Positions 35,573 through 45,020 are shown, counted from the first letter of the stretch. The stretch is DNA of 64,000 bases from Lachnospiraceae bacterium (GCA_017503735.1 JAFVSN010000053.1:49421-113420); one strand, 5' to 3'. Numbers and translations are program-made. The notes: generated by a model from the letters alone, not told the origin.

Positions 35573-36937
35573 ATGACAGCACAAGGAATTATGAGCGGTG
35601 CTGGTTCGGCGATGAATGCCATGTTTTCCGGGTTTCCTGCAGTAGGCGGTTCCGCAAAAGGAATGCAGGATGCTTCTTTTGAACAGTTTATGGAAACGTC
35701 CAAAAGCGGAAACGAAGGAGTTTTGAAAACGCCTACCTATGAAAAGGGCATAAAGGAAAACTCCGCAAAACCGAAGGATGTAACGGAACGGGCAAAGGAG
35801 TTGTTTTCCGGAGAAACGAAGGTAAACGAACCGGAAAAAGTACAGCCGGAGGAACCTACAGAAGTTTCTGAGGAACAAACAGAAGCAGTTTCGGCATTAC
35901 TGGTACAGGTAAAGCAGGTAATCTGTGAAACATTAGGCATTACGGAAGAACAGTTAACCGCAACAATGGAAGAACTTGGGTTACAGGATGCGGATTTGTT
36001 TGACCGGGACAGCATGCAACAGATTTTCCTGAACATTCAGCAGGCAGAACCGACCGAGTTTCTGACAAATGAAGCGTTGTTTCGGGAGTTTGGCGAGCTT
36101 ATGCAGGCGGTAGAGCAGACAGTGGAAGCTTCGGAATTGTCGGTAGAAGAGGTGCAGACGGTACTGAATGCCATGAAGGAATCGGAAGCAGATACGGATG
36201 CGATCCGGCAGGATGTATTAGACACACCGACGGATGATGGTTTGAAGCCGGATGCAAAAGAGGATGAGCCGGAAACGGTTCAAACCGAGACAGCGGAAGC
36301 AGTGGAAGCTCCGAAGAATCCGGAGGCTGAGGCTAAAACAGAAACCGGTGACGGCAAAGAAGACAAACATACGGCGCAGGCAAAGAGAGAAGGCGATAAG
36401 GTGGTTGTTTCCTCGGAAACCGACGCAACTATCAAAAACGTTTTCATTGATGCACTTGCAAATCATGCAGTGAATGAGACCGGAGAAGCAAGTCTTGCTG
36501 TGGCGGCACAGGTAAGAGAAATTGCAAACCAGATTATGGAGCAGATTAAGATTACCATCCGTCCGGAACAGACCAACATGGAGCTTCAGCTAAATCCGGA
36601 ACACCTTGGCAGAGTGAATCTTACCATTACCGAAAAGGAAGGCATGATGACTGCTCAGTTTACTACCCAGACGGAAGTAGCGAAGGAAGCAATCGAAAGC
36701 CAGATGGCATCCCTTCGGGAGGCTTTGCAGAATCAGGGAATCAAAGTGGAAGCAATTGAAGTAACGGTTTCGGAATTCGGCTTTGAACGGGACGGTGAAG
36801 CGAAAGGAAACGGAAACGGTGAACCGGAAAAACGAAGAAAATCCGAAACATTCCGTGTGGATGATGCGGAAGAGAGCATACCGCAAACGGAAGCGTATTT
36901 TAATGTAACCGACAGCAGTGTAGACTATTCAGCGTAA
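35573..36937 (+). CDS. fliK: Flagellar hook-length control protein FliK
   Basis: A 454-residue secreted ruler that sets hook length and then switches export specificity by acting on FlhB. The first 280 residues are acidic and low in complexity, as usual for the ruler part. The conserved C-terminal domain begins near residue 320 with I-T-I-R-P-E-Q-T-N-M-E-L-Q-L-N-P-E-H-L-G and continues through V-N-L-T-I-T-E. AAAGGAGG precedes ATG 35573. flgD, the hook cap, and flgE, the hook, follow in the same operon. Confidence 0.93.
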   Translation: MTAQGIMSGAGSAMNAMFSGFPAVGGSAKGMQDASFEQFMETSKSGNEGVLKTPTYEKGIKENSAKPKDVTERAKELFSGETKVNEPEKVQPEEPTEVSEEQTEAVSALLVQVKQVICETLGITEEQLTATMEELGLQDADLFDRDSMQQIFLNIQQAEPTEFLTNEALFREFGELMQAVEQTVEASELSVEEVQTVLNAMKESEADTDAIRQDVLDTPTDDGLKPDAKEDEPETVQTETAEAVEAPKNPEAEAKTETGDGKEDKHTAQAKREGDKVVVSSETDATIKNVFIDALANHAVNETGEASLAVAAQVREIANQIMEQIKITIRPEQTNMELQLNPEHLGRVNLTITEKEGMMTAQFTTQTEVAKEAIESQMASLREALQNQGIKVEAIEVTVSEFGFERDGEAKGNGNGEPEKRRKSETFRVDDAEESIPQTEAYFNVTDSSVDYSA

Positions 36938-36952
36938 GAAAGGAATTAAGTT

Positions 36953-37801
36953 ATGGCATTGATTCAACCGGTAAAAGACGGAAAAATCGAAAATACCGCT
37001 ATTGAAAGTACCAAGAAGGAGACGAAAGGGACTTCCGAATTGGGAAAAGATGCGTTCTTACAGCTTTTGGTAGCACAGATGAAGTTTCAGGATCCGTTAA
37101 ATCCTACGTCGGATACAGAGTACATCGCACAGCTTGCACAGTTCTCGCAGCTTGAGCAGATGCAGAATCTTGCGGCAACAAATGAGAATTCCCAGATGTT
37201 GTCCATGGTAGGAAAGGAAGTTTGCGTTTCCTCGGAAAACGAAGACGGTACTTTAAACTACAAGCAAGGTGTTGTGGAAGGCGTAACCATCAGCGGCGGA
37301 AAAGCTTACCTTACGGTAGACGGAAGCTTGTATGATTCGGAACATTTGGTTGAAGTATATGATGCGGGATATTTGTTGGAGCAGAAGATGCCGGATATGA
37401 CATCCCAGTATTTCATATATGACGGAACAAAGCCACAGAATTTCTCCTTTGAGGTTGATTTCGGTACAGAGGAAGCAAAGGCAACGGAAATTGCATTGAT
37501 TGTAGACGGTGAACAGATTATCAATCCGGAGTATATCCGAAAGAATAAAAACTATTTCACCGTAAATCAGGATGTATTCCACCAGCTGACTCCGGGAAAA
37601 CATACCATTTCCGTTATGTTTAATAATGCCCCGTATTACACCACGAAAGAGAATGTAATCGAAGTGGATGTAATTCATTCCGAACCGAAGGAAGACACGG
37701 ATATCTTTATTAAAGACAATCCGGTAGAGGCTGAAAAGAATGAAGCCGGTCAGGAAAACACCGCAACAGGAAATGAAGAGAACAACGGACAGACAGAGTA
37801 A
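36953..37801 (+). CDS. flgD: Flagellar hook assembly (capping) protein FlgD
   Basis: A 282-residue hook cap scaffold. The N-terminal F-L-Q-L-L-V-A-Q-M-K-F-Q-D-P-L-N-P and A-Q-L-A-Q-F-S-Q-L-E-Q-M are the FlgD signatures. It is longer than minimal FlgD, with a middle beta domain and an acidic, Asn/Glu-rich tail of about 30 residues. ATG 36953 follows AAAGGAATTA. The intergenic stretch to the next gene contains no terminator. Confidence 0.95.
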   Translation: MALIQPVKDGKIENTAIESTKKETKGTSELGKDAFLQLLVAQMKFQDPLNPTSDTEYIAQLAQFSQLEQMQNLAATNENSQMLSMVGKEVCVSSENEDGTLNYKQGVVEGVTISGGKAYLTVDGSLYDSEHLVEVYDAGYLLEQKMPDMTSQYFIYDGTKPQNFSFEVDFGTEEAKATEIALIVDGEQIINPEYIRKNKNYFTVNQDVFHQLTPGKHTISVMFNNAPYYTTKENVIEVDVIHSEPKEDTDIFIKDNPVEAEKNEAGQENTATGNEENNGQTE

Positions 37802-37851
37802 CTTTATCACGGAGGATTACGCATAACGCGTACAGCAAAGAAGGGAAGCTT

Positions 37852-38250
37852 ATGAATCAGTTACAGAACGGTCGTTTTGTATCGATTGAACAGATGACAA
37901 ATCAGTATCTGGATACAAGCGGCAAGAAGAAACGAACCAATGTTTCCCAAGCGACCGATGTGACATTTCGTCAGATTCTGGAAGAAAAACAGGCGGGTAC
38001 GGCCGAACTTCGTTTTTCGAAACATGCAAACGAACGACTGGCCAGTCGCAATATCCGTTTATCGACAGAACAACGAGAGCGTTTGGAAGACGGAGTGGAC
38101 AAGGCTTCGCGAAAGGGAATCAGAGACTCGCTGGTTATGGTGGATAATATGGCATTTATCGTTAATGTAACAAACCGGACGGTGATTACGGCGGTTGGGG
38201 ATGGAGACGATAAAATCTTTACCAACATAGACGGCGCAATTATTACATAA
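37852..38250 (+). CDS. Conserved flagellar operon protein (TIGR02530 type)
   Basis: A 132-residue soluble protein that matches the conserved flagellar operon family placed between flgD and flgE in many Bacillota. Core blocks are F-S-K-H-A-N-E-R-L-A-S-R-N-I and the C-terminal D-S-L-V-M-V-D-N-M-A-F-I-V-N-V-T-N-R-T-V-I-T. The biochemical role is not established; position suggests hook assembly. AAGGGAAG precedes ATG 37852. Confidence 0.9.
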   Translation: MNQLQNGRFVSIEQMTNQYLDTSGKKKRTNVSQATDVTFRQILEEKQAGTAELRFSKHANERLASRNIRLSTEQRERLEDGVDKASRKGIRDSLVMVDNMAFIVNVTNRTVITAVGDGDDKIFTNIDGAIIT

Positions 38251-38322
38251 CTGCCGGACCTGATTAGGAGGCAGTGCTCCCCGGAATGACAGAAGGGGAA
38301 GCAATGAAGGAGGTCACAAAGT

Positions 38323-39780
38323 ATGTTAAGATCACTTTATTCCGGTGTATCCGGTATGAAAGTTCATCAATCAAGAATGGACGTTATCGGTAATAACATC
38401 GCGAACGTAAATACGGTTGGATTTAAGTCCAGTCAGGTTACGTTTTCCGATGTTTTGTATCAGACATCGTCTGCAGCATCCGGTCCGGATGAAAATACCG
38501 GACGTGCCGGTGTGAACCCGAAGCAAATCGGTCTCGGTGCAAACTTTGCATCGGTAAAGACCACGATGGATTCCACTGGCGGCTCCCAGAGAACGGATAA
38601 TCCGTTTGACTTAATGATTGAGGGAGACGGGTTCTTTATTGTAAATAACGGTACCACAAATTTGTTTACGAAAGCCGGTTCCTTTACTTTAGACGCAAAC
38701 GGAACCCTTTGTACCGCATCCGGTTACAGTGTGATGGGTTGGCAGATTGACCCGACCAATCCGACCCAGATTAAAGCGGATACGGTATCTCCGTTACATA
38801 TTATGAGTGCGGAAAATATGTATTCCGAACCGGAGGCAACCACAGCGGTGCATTTTGAGGGAAATATCGACAGTGCCGATTCGGATTTGGCAGGTTCCGG
38901 ACGTGTTACCAATTTTACGTTCTATGATAATTTGGGACAGAGCTATACGGCTCAGCTGTTGATTAAACAGAATACACAGGCGGATACCTTGATTAAGTCC
39001 GAGTATACCGTTGCCATTACGGATGTGCTGGATTCTACGGGACAGTCTATTTTCGTAAGAAAGGTAGTGGATGAAGCAACCGGAGATATTTCTTACGAGT
39101 TAAACGAAGCTGTCGGTGAGGTTTCATTGGGAGATTATGAATTTGATGCACAGTCTGTAGATGAAGAAACCGGTGTTCCGACGTTGCTTTGTAATGACTT
39201 ACCGGTTATTAATTTTAATCCGTCTACCGGACGTATGGTAAACATCGGTGAAGTGGATGGACAGCAGAGTCTTACGTTCCATATTCCGATTAACGGAGAC
39301 CATCCGTTTAAGGATATCAATGTGGATTTTTCCGCGTTGACCATGTTTGCGAACAGCGGCAAGACCACTATCGAAGGCAGTAAGGGCGGTTTGGATAATC
39401 TCGGAAAGGGACGTACCGCAGGCAATATGTCCGGCGTATCCATTGATAATGCCGGCAAGATTTACGGTGTATACGACAACGGTGTCAGCAAGCTTCTGGG
39501 ACAGGTCGTTGTAGCAAAATTTGCAAACAATTCCGGTCTTGAGGCAGTCGGTAACAGCTTGTTTGCCGAATCCCAGAACTCCGGTGAGTTTGACGGTATC
39601 GGTGAAGATATTACCATGTCCGGCGGTAAATTTAACGTTGGTGTATTGGAAAGCTCCAATGTAGATTTAGCAAGTGAGTTTACGGATATGATTACGACCC
39701 AGAGAGGATTCCAGGCGAATTCCAGAATTATTACCACATCGGATACTTTATTAGAAGAACTGATTAACTTAAAGAGATAA
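38323..39780 (+). CDS. flgE: Flagellar hook protein FlgE
   Basis: A 485-residue hook subunit. The N-terminal helix S-G-M-K-V-H-Q-S-R-M-D-V-I-G-N-N-I-A-N-V-N-T-V-G-F-K and the C-terminal helix V-D-L-A-S-E-F-T-D-M-I-T-T-Q-R-G-F-Q form the coiled-coil core. Middle domains are beta-rich and variable. AAGGAGG precedes ATG 38323. A stable hairpin without a strong T tract follows (39792-39828), perhaps protecting this highly used message segment. Confidence 0.96.
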   Translation: MLRSLYSGVSGMKVHQSRMDVIGNNIANVNTVGFKSSQVTFSDVLYQTSSAASGPDENTGRAGVNPKQIGLGANFASVKTTMDSTGGSQRTDNPFDLMIEGDGFFIVNNGTTNLFTKAGSFTLDANGTLCTASGYSVMGWQIDPTNPTQIKADTVSPLHIMSAENMYSEPEATTAVHFEGNIDSADSDLAGSGRVTNFTFYDNLGQSYTAQLLIKQNTQADTLIKSEYTVAITDVLDSTGQSIFVRKVVDEATGDISYELNEAVGEVSLGDYEFDAQSVDEETGVPTLLCNDLPVINFNPSTGRMVNIGEVDGQQSLTFHIPINGDHPFKDINVDFSALTMFANSGKTTIEGSKGGLDNLGKGRTAGNMSGVSIDNAGKIYGVYDNGVSKLLGQVVVAKFANNSGLEAVGNSLFAESQNSGEFDGIGEDITMSGGKFNVGVLESSNVDLASEFTDMITTQRGFQANSRIITTSDTLLEELINLKR

Positions 39781-39791
39781 TGCCATGAAAG

Positions 39792-39828
39792 GTCGGCAGG
39801 GGTTGCAGGTATAGCAACTCTTGCCGGC
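39792..39828 (+). promoter_or_regulatory. Stable intra-operon hairpin between flgE and swrD
   Basis: The arms 39792-39806 and 39814-39828 pair over all 15 positions (three G-T pairs) around the loop AGGTATA. Only TTATAGG follows, so it is not a standard terminator. It may act as an RNA stabiliser or partial terminator after the hook gene. Confidence 0.6.
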
Positions 39829-39852
39829 TTATAGGTGTTTTGCGGGGGATTT

Positions 39853-40056
39853 ATGATTGAAGTAACGAAGCTGAACGATGTAAAAATCACGTTGAATGCG
39901 GATTTGGTTGAGCTTGTGGAGGAGATACCGGATACGGTAATTACTCTTACTACAGGGAAAAAAATATTTGTAAAAGAAAGTAGACAAAAGATAGAAAATC
40001 TAGTAAAATCATATAAAAGAGACATTTTTCGTCAGATTTTGAATGTAAATGAGTAA
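39853..40056 (+). CDS. swrD: SwrD/FlbD family protein
   Basis: A 67-residue protein of the FlbD/SwrD family (M-I-E-V-T-K-L-N-D then T-L-T-T-G-K-K-I-F-V-K-E-S). In Bacillus subtilis SwrD raises stator torque for swarming, and its gene lies between flgE and the next motor genes. ATG 39853 follows GCGGGGGA. motA lies next, which fits a stator-related role here. Confidence 0.9.
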   Translation: MIEVTKLNDVKITLNADLVELVEEIPDTVITLTTGKKIFVKESRQKIENLVKSYKRDIFRQILNVNE

Positions 40057-40115
40057 ATAGTTGCTACATTTTATGCGATAGACTTTTAAGAACTTTGATG
40101 GGAAGGTGAATTGGT

Positions 40116-40916
40116 TTGGATTTATCTACATTAATCGGTGTTATAGCGTGTTTGGTACTGTGTATTTTCGGTATGATAGTAGGACAGCAGAGTGCATTGG
40201 AGTCTGTTATGTCGTTCGTGCATGGGCCTTCTGCGCTGATTACGTTCGGTGGCGCTTTGATGGCTACGCTTACCATGTCTCCGAGTATAAAGGACTATGT
40301 AAACGGATTTAAGTCCTTCGGAATTGCATTAAAGAAGGTGGAGTACGACGAAACAGAAAAAATCAAACAGATTATCGATTTGTCCAATGTGGCGCGTAAA
40401 GAAGGCCTTTTGGCATTGGAAGAAGCGGCAAACAGCAGTATCGACGATGAGTTTATGAAAAAAGGAATTCTTTTGATTGTCGATGGTACAGACCCGGAGT
40501 TTGTACGAAGAATTTTGGAGACCGAGTTGGAATGTATCGAAGACCGTCATAAGTCTACCATTACGTTTTGGGAGAATCTTGCTTCCATGGGTCCTGCATG
40601 GGGTATGATCGGTACTTTGATCGGTTTGATTCTTATGTTAAAAGACTTACAAGATATCAGTTCCGTAGGACCGAATATGGCGGTTGCGCTTGTTACAACC
40701 TTCTACGGTTCCATTCTTGCAAACTGGATTTGTCTTCCGGTTGCGGCAAAGCTAAAAGAAAAGAACTCGGCAGAGGTTATGATTAAGACTATCGTTGTGG
40801 AAGGATTATTATCCATTCAGGCAGGTGAGAATCCGCGTGTCATTGAAGAAAAGTTAAAGTCCTTTATTGATCCTTCGGCAAGAGAGAGTCTGTCTTCGGG
40901 AGGCGGTGAATTGTAA
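40116..40916 (+). CDS. motA: Flagellar stator protein MotA
   Basis: A 266-residue membrane protein with four helices that forms the ion-driven stator with MotB. The conserved cytoplasmic loop and the third-fourth helix region (A-S-M-G-P-A-W-G-M-I-G-T-L-I-G-L, A-L-V-T-T-F-Y-G) are typical. The start is TTG 40116 (M-D-L-S-T-L-I-G), 6 bases after GGAAGGTGA; no ATG in frame serves this N-terminus. The stop codon shares one base with the motB ATG. The coupling ion cannot be decided from this sequence. Confidence 0.95.
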   Translation: MDLSTLIGVIACLVLCIFGMIVGQQSALESVMSFVHGPSALITFGGALMATLTMSPSIKDYVNGFKSFGIALKKVEYDETEKIKQIIDLSNVARKEGLLALEEAANSSIDDEFMKKGILLIVDGTDPEFVRRILETELECIEDRHKSTITFWENLASMGPAWGMIGTLIGLILMLKDLQDISSVGPNMAVALVTTFYGSILANWICLPVAAKLKEKNSAEVMIKTIVVEGLLSIQAGENPRVIEEKLKSFIDPSARESLSSGGGEL

Positions 40917-41809
40917 TGGCAAGAAAGAAAAAGGAAGAAGCACCGGCACCAGGCGCACCGGCGTGGATGGCTACCTTCAGTGACCTTATGAACTTGTTGC
41001 TTTGCTTTTTCGTATTACTTTTTGCAATGTCTTCGGTAGATACGGCAAAGTTTAATGAGTTGGCGCAATCTTTTGCCAGCACATTCAGTATATTTAAAGC
41101 CGGCGGAGCATTTTTCGGAGACGGAAATCTTGTGGCAAACGGTGCTACCCAGTTAAACAATCTGGATGAGCATAAGGCCACCATGGGAGAACAGTCCGAC
41201 TCAACCGTAGATAAGAATGAGATTTATGAGGGAAAGGGTGATACGGAAGAGCTTCTGGAATATTATGAAAACAAGGTAGCCGAATTGGAGGGAAAGATAG
41301 AAGAACTGGAGGATGCCGATCAATACAAGCAGGAATTGAAGGAAGAAGCAACCTCTACGGTTTATGATGAAGTGTTTGAACTGGCAGAACGGTATAATCT
41401 GGGAGATTATGTTGAATTTGGCATGGACAAAGCGTATAATTATGTTAAAATAGATGTAAAGGGTTCCGTGCTTTTTAAATCGAATTCCGCAGAAATCAGA
41501 GAGGATGCAAAACCGGTATTATTAAAAATCGGTGACATCTTAAAGGAATATGACCAATACGGAATCGAGATTATCGGACATACGGACAATTTGCCGGTAA
41601 TTACCGGACCGTATGAGGATAACGATTATCTTTCTGCGGCACGTGCCATAGAAACCGCGCAATATTTAATCGAAACAAAGAATCTGGATGCAACAAAGCT
41701 GTCGTTTTCCGGAAAAGGAGAGCGTGAGCCTGTGGATACGAATGCAACAGAAGAAGGCCGGTACAAAAACCGGAGAATCGAATTCCGAATTTTCTCTCCG
41801 ATAAAGTAA
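40916..41809 (+). CDS. motB: Flagellar stator protein MotB
   Basis: A 297-residue partner of MotA that anchors the stator to the cell wall. The single N-terminal helix, W-M-A-T-F-S-D-L-M-N-L-L-L-C-F-F-V-L-L-F, contains the ion-carrying aspartate. A coiled coil follows, then the OmpA-like peptidoglycan-binding domain with I-G-H-T-D-N-L-P-V. ATG 40916 overlaps the last base of motA, ensuring coupled translation. Placing motAB inside the operon rather than elsewhere differs from Bacillus subtilis. Confidence 0.96.
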   Translation: MARKKKEEAPAPGAPAWMATFSDLMNLLLCFFVLLFAMSSVDTAKFNELAQSFASTFSIFKAGGAFFGDGNLVANGATQLNNLDEHKATMGEQSDSTVDKNEIYEGKGDTEELLEYYENKVAELEGKIEELEDADQYKQELKEEATSTVYDEVFELAERYNLGDYVEFGMDKAYNYVKIDVKGSVLFKSNSAEIREDAKPVLLKIGDILKEYDQYGIEIIGHTDNLPVITGPYEDNDYLSAARAIETAQYLIETKNLDATKLSFSGKGEREPVDTNATEEGRYKNRRIEFRIFSPIK

Positions 41810-41864
41810 GGGCAGAAGAGAATTGACCGGGGTGCAGAAAAGTTCCTACAAGGAGGAAACAGTT

Positions 41865-42374
41865 ATGAAAAAGAATATGCTTGCAATAGTAATTCTTGCG
41901 GCAACATTGATTAATTTAACATTATCCGCCGTATTGATTTTTACGGTTATTCCGAAAGCAAAGCGTACGGATGCTTTGATTGAAAAGATTGTAGCGGCAG
42001 TGGAATTGGAGACCGAATCCGGAATCGGAAAAGACTACGGTGAAATTGCGTTAGTGGATCAGGATGAATATACCTTTAAGGATAAGAACATGAACTTAAA
42101 GGCCACCGGCGATAACGTAAGCATTGCGCAGGTAAGTATTACAATTACCTTAAACAAGAAACATGATGATTATGCGGCGGTACAGCCGTTAATCGCAAGC
42201 AAGGAAAATAAGATTGTTGCGGAAGTAAGTAAAGTGTTAAGCGGATATACATCCGCAGAAGTTGCTTTATACACGGAAGATATCAATAAAGACGTTTTGA
42301 AAAAGATTCAGGAGATTTTCCAGTCTGAATGTGTAATTGAAGCAACATTAAATGTACTTGCTGCAACAAATTAA
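41865..42374 (+). CDS. fliL: Flagellar basal-body-associated protein FliL
   Basis: A 169-residue single-pass membrane protein (helix about residues 5-28) with an extracytoplasmic FliL domain that supports the stator. The domain includes the V-S-I-T-I-T-L-N-K-K and late K-I-Q-E-I-F segments. ATG 41865 follows AAGGAGGAAAC. It sits between motB and fliM, the usual place. Confidence 0.9.
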   Translation: MKKNMLAIVILAATLINLTLSAVLIFTVIPKAKRTDALIEKIVAAVELETESGIGKDYGEIALVDQDEYTFKDKNMNLKATGDNVSIAQVSITITLNKKHDDYAAVQPLIASKENKIVAEVSKVLSGYTSAEVALYTEDINKDVLKKIQEIFQSECVIEATLNVLAATN

Positions 42375-42402
42375 AATTTTTGATGCTTTTTTGGACAATA
42401 TG

Positions 42403-42411
42403 TGGTATTAT
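42403..42411 (+). promoter_or_regulatory. Possible extended -10 promoter before fliM
   Basis: TGG-TATTAT (42403-42411) has the form of an extended -10, but no -35 is convincingly placed (a TTGGAC at 42391 is too close). It could give internal expression of the switch and chemotaxis genes. Weak evidence. Confidence 0.25.
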
Positions 42412-42455
42412 AGTAGTAGGTATATATTTTTGTAACTGCGTAGGGAGGTTTCGGT

Positions 42456-43433
42456 ATGGGTGACGTTTTATCCCAAAAGGAAATAGATGACCTGCTTGCT
42501 GCGTTCAGTAGCGGTGAGATAGACGCCGAGGAAATGAAAGGGACGACGGAAAAGCAGGTAAAAAACTATGACTTTAATCGTCCGACAAAGTTTTCCAGAG
42601 AGCACCTCCGTACCCTTGAGATTATTTTTGAGCATTACGGACGTTTGTTATCGACCCACTTACCGGCATATTTACGAAGAACGGTAAATGTTGAAGTAAT
42701 GAACTCGGAGGCAGTAATTTATTCGGAGTTTACGAATGCGCTTTCAAATCCGGTGTTATTGGGAATTGTTGATTTTAAACCGTTAGAAGGAAATATTATT
42801 ATCGAACTTTCCGATAATCTCGGTTTTGCGATTGTTGACCGTATGCTCGGAGGTCCGGGACTTCCTCTTGATAAGTCCAGGGATTTTTCTGAAATTGAGT
42901 TGGTAATAATTGAGCGAATTTTTACAATTATTACAAATTTGCTTCATGATCCGTGGGAGAACGTAGTGTCTTTAAGACCGCGTTTGACGCGAATTGAGAC
43001 AAACTGTCAGTTCGCACAGATGATTGCACCAAACGAGACGGTTTCCATTATTACATTGAATGTAAAGATAGGAAACACGGAAGGTATGTTAAATATTTGT
43101 ATTCCGTACGGCGTGTTGGAGCCGGTGATTGATAAGTTGAATACAAAGTCATGGTATTCCTCCGAAAAGTTGAAGGATGACGAGATTTACAGAGAGTTTA
43201 TCGAGCTTGTGATTGCCAAGGCAAAGGTTCCGATAAAAGCGATTCTCGGCAGAAGCACAATTTCGGTAAATGATTTTATCAATATGCAAAAAGGGGATAT
43301 CATTAAACTGGATACAAAAATGGAAGATGAGTTAAATGTGTTTGTCGGAAATATATGGAAGTTTACGGCTTTGCCGGGTTCGTCCTCGGACACATATGCA
43401 GTAAAAATATCAAGTATCGTGAGGGAGGAATAA
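42456..43433 (+). CDS. fliM: Flagellar motor switch protein FliM
   Basis: A 325-residue switch protein. The N-terminal L-S-Q-K-E-I-D-D-L-L is the CheY-phosphate docking motif. A central CheC-like domain contacts FliG, and the C-terminal FliN-type SpoA domain ends the protein. GGGAGG precedes ATG 42456. It forms the C ring with FliY, whose gene follows after 4 bases. Confidence 0.97.
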   Translation: MGDVLSQKEIDDLLAAFSSGEIDAEEMKGTTEKQVKNYDFNRPTKFSREHLRTLEIIFEHYGRLLSTHLPAYLRRTVNVEVMNSEAVIYSEFTNALSNPVLLGIVDFKPLEGNIIIELSDNLGFAIVDRMLGGPGLPLDKSRDFSEIELVIIERIFTIITNLLHDPWENVVSLRPRLTRIETNCQFAQMIAPNETVSIITLNVKIGNTEGMLNICIPYGVLEPVIDKLNTKSWYSSEKLKDDEIYREFIELVIAKAKVPIKAILGRSTISVNDFINMQKGDIIKLDTKMEDELNVFVGNIWKFTALPGSSSDTYAVKISSIVREE

Positions 43434-43437
43434 GGGC

Positions 43438-44610
43438 ATGGACGGAATGTTATCGCAAGAAGAAATTAATGCGTTGTTCAGCGGCATGGACATTGAAGAT
43501 GAGCCGGCGACGGATGCTCCGGATTCCGCAGGGGACTCTGACTTGTTAACGCCGGAGGAGAAAGATGCCATTGGGGAGATTTCCAATATCAGTCTCGGGT
43601 CTTCGGCTACAACGTTATTTTCTTTGGTAAATCAAAGAGTAAATATTTCTACACCGACCGTTTCGGTTTGTAAATGGGATGATCTTTCGAGACAATATGA
43701 TAAACCGTGTGTGTTTATTCAGATTTCTTATAAAGAAGGCTTAGACGGTAGAAATGTACTGATTTTACAGGAAAAAGATGTAAAGATCATTGCCGATCTT
43801 ATGATGGGAGGCGACGGGTCCGTTACGGACGGAAATCTGAATGATATGCACCTGAGTGCAATCAGCGAAGCGATGAACCAGATGATGGGAGCTTCTTCTA
43901 CTTCCTTGTCTTCCATGTTTGAGATGAAGATAGACATCAGTCCGCCTTCCGCAAGTCTGGTAGACTTGAATGATGTGGTAAGCGGCGAAGACATGGATTT
44001 GTTTTTAAACAATGAGTTTGTTAAGGTTTCTTTCCGCATGGAAATCGGAAATTTGATTGACAGTGAGTTGATTCAGATGTATCCGATTGACTTTGCAAAG
44101 AGTTTATATAGGAAATTTATTAACGATGAGGCAGCTGCCTCCGTACCGGCACCGGAAACACCGGCACCGGCACCGAAAACAGCACCACAACCGGCACCGG
44201 TTCCGCAACAGGCGGCGGCTCCGATGCAGGATTTAAATATGATGGCAATGGGACAAATGCAAGGAATGATGCAACCGCAGATGGTTATGCCGTATGCGAT
44301 GCCGCCGGTTCAGGATGTTAATATTTCGCCGGCACAGTTCCAGGCATTTCAACCGGTACAGAGTCCGCTGTTACAGACAGAGAATATCGATTTATTGTTG
44401 GATGTTCCGTTGGAAGTAACGGTAGAACTGGGCAGAACCAGTAAATCCATTAAGGAAATACTTGATTTTGCACCGGGAACCATTGTTGAGTTAAACAGGT
44501 TGGCTGGTGAACCGATTGATGTATTAGTCAACGGGAAGTATGTGGCTAAGGGAGAAGTCGTTGTAATTGAAGAGGCTTTCGGTATCCGAGTTACCGAAGT
44601 CATCAAGTAA
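43438..44610 (+). CDS. fliY: Flagellar switch protein / CheY-P phosphatase FliY
   Basis: A 390-residue fusion: an N-terminal L-S-Q-E-E-I-N-A-L-F docking motif resembling that of FliM, a CheC-type domain with two phosphatase signatures (A-I-G-E-I-S-N-I-S-L-G and A-I-S-E-A-M-N-Q-M-M-G), a linker of about 85 residues rich in Pro, Ala, Met and Gln, and a C-terminal SpoA/FliN domain that ends R-V-T-E-V. In Bacillus FliY both builds the C ring and dephosphorylates CheY-P; both active-site patterns are intact here. There is no separate fliN. GGGAGGAATAAG precedes ATG 43438. Confidence 0.95.
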   Translation: MDGMLSQEEINALFSGMDIEDEPATDAPDSAGDSDLLTPEEKDAIGEISNISLGSSATTLFSLVNQRVNISTPTVSVCKWDDLSRQYDKPCVFIQISYKEGLDGRNVLILQEKDVKIIADLMMGGDGSVTDGNLNDMHLSAISEAMNQMMGASSTSLSSMFEMKIDISPPSASLVDLNDVVSGEDMDLFLNNEFVKVSFRMEIGNLIDSELIQMYPIDFAKSLYRKFINDEAAASVPAPETPAPAPKTAPQPAPVPQQAAAPMQDLNMMAMGQMQGMMQPQMVMPYAMPPVQDVNISPAQFQAFQPVQSPLLQTENIDLLLDVPLEVTVELGRTSKSIKEILDFAPGTIVELNRLAGEPIDVLVNGKYVAKGEVVVIEEAFGIRVTEVIK

Positions 44611-44657
44611 CGGCAATGTAAGTCAGGCAAATTATATTTCAAGATTGGAGAGGTACT

Positions 44658-45020
44658 ATGGCAAAAAACATTCTGATTTGCGATGACGCCGCTTTCATGC
44701 GTATGATGATTAAGGATATTTTAACAAAGAATGGCTATGATATTGCCGGAGAAGCAGAAAACGGACAAGTAGCTGTGGATAAATATTCTGAAGTCAAGCC
44801 GGATTTGGTTATGATGGATATTACGATGCCGGAAAAGGATGGTATCCAGGCTTTAAAGGAGATTAAAGCAAAAGATCCGACAGCAAATGTAATTATGTGT
44901 TCGGCAATGGGACAGCAGGCAATGGTAATTGAGTCCATTCAGGCTGGTGCAAAAGACTTTATCGTAAAACCGTTTGCGGCAGATCGTGTTTTGGAAGCTG
45001 TTCGTAAGGCAGTGGGCTAA
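44658..45020 (+). CDS. cheY: Chemotaxis response regulator CheY
   Basis: A 120-residue single receiver domain. The acidic pocket D9/D10, the phosphoacceptor D54 (V-M-M-D-I), and the conserved Ser of C-S-A-M and Lys of F-I-V-K-P are all present. It carries the CheA signal to FliM and FliY. GAGAGGT precedes ATG 44658. It lies between fliY and fliO, as in Bacillus. Confidence 0.97.
   Translation: MAKNILICDDAAFMRMMIKDILTKNGYDIAGEAENGQVAVDKYSEVKPDLVMMDITMPEKDGIQALKEIKAKDPTANVIMCSAMGQQAMVIESIQAGAKDFIVKPFAADRVLEAVRKAVG

Noticed and set aside
39462-40025. 187-codon minus-strand frame opposite flgE and swrD
   Set aside because: Shadow of two well-supported genes and it crosses the hairpin between them.
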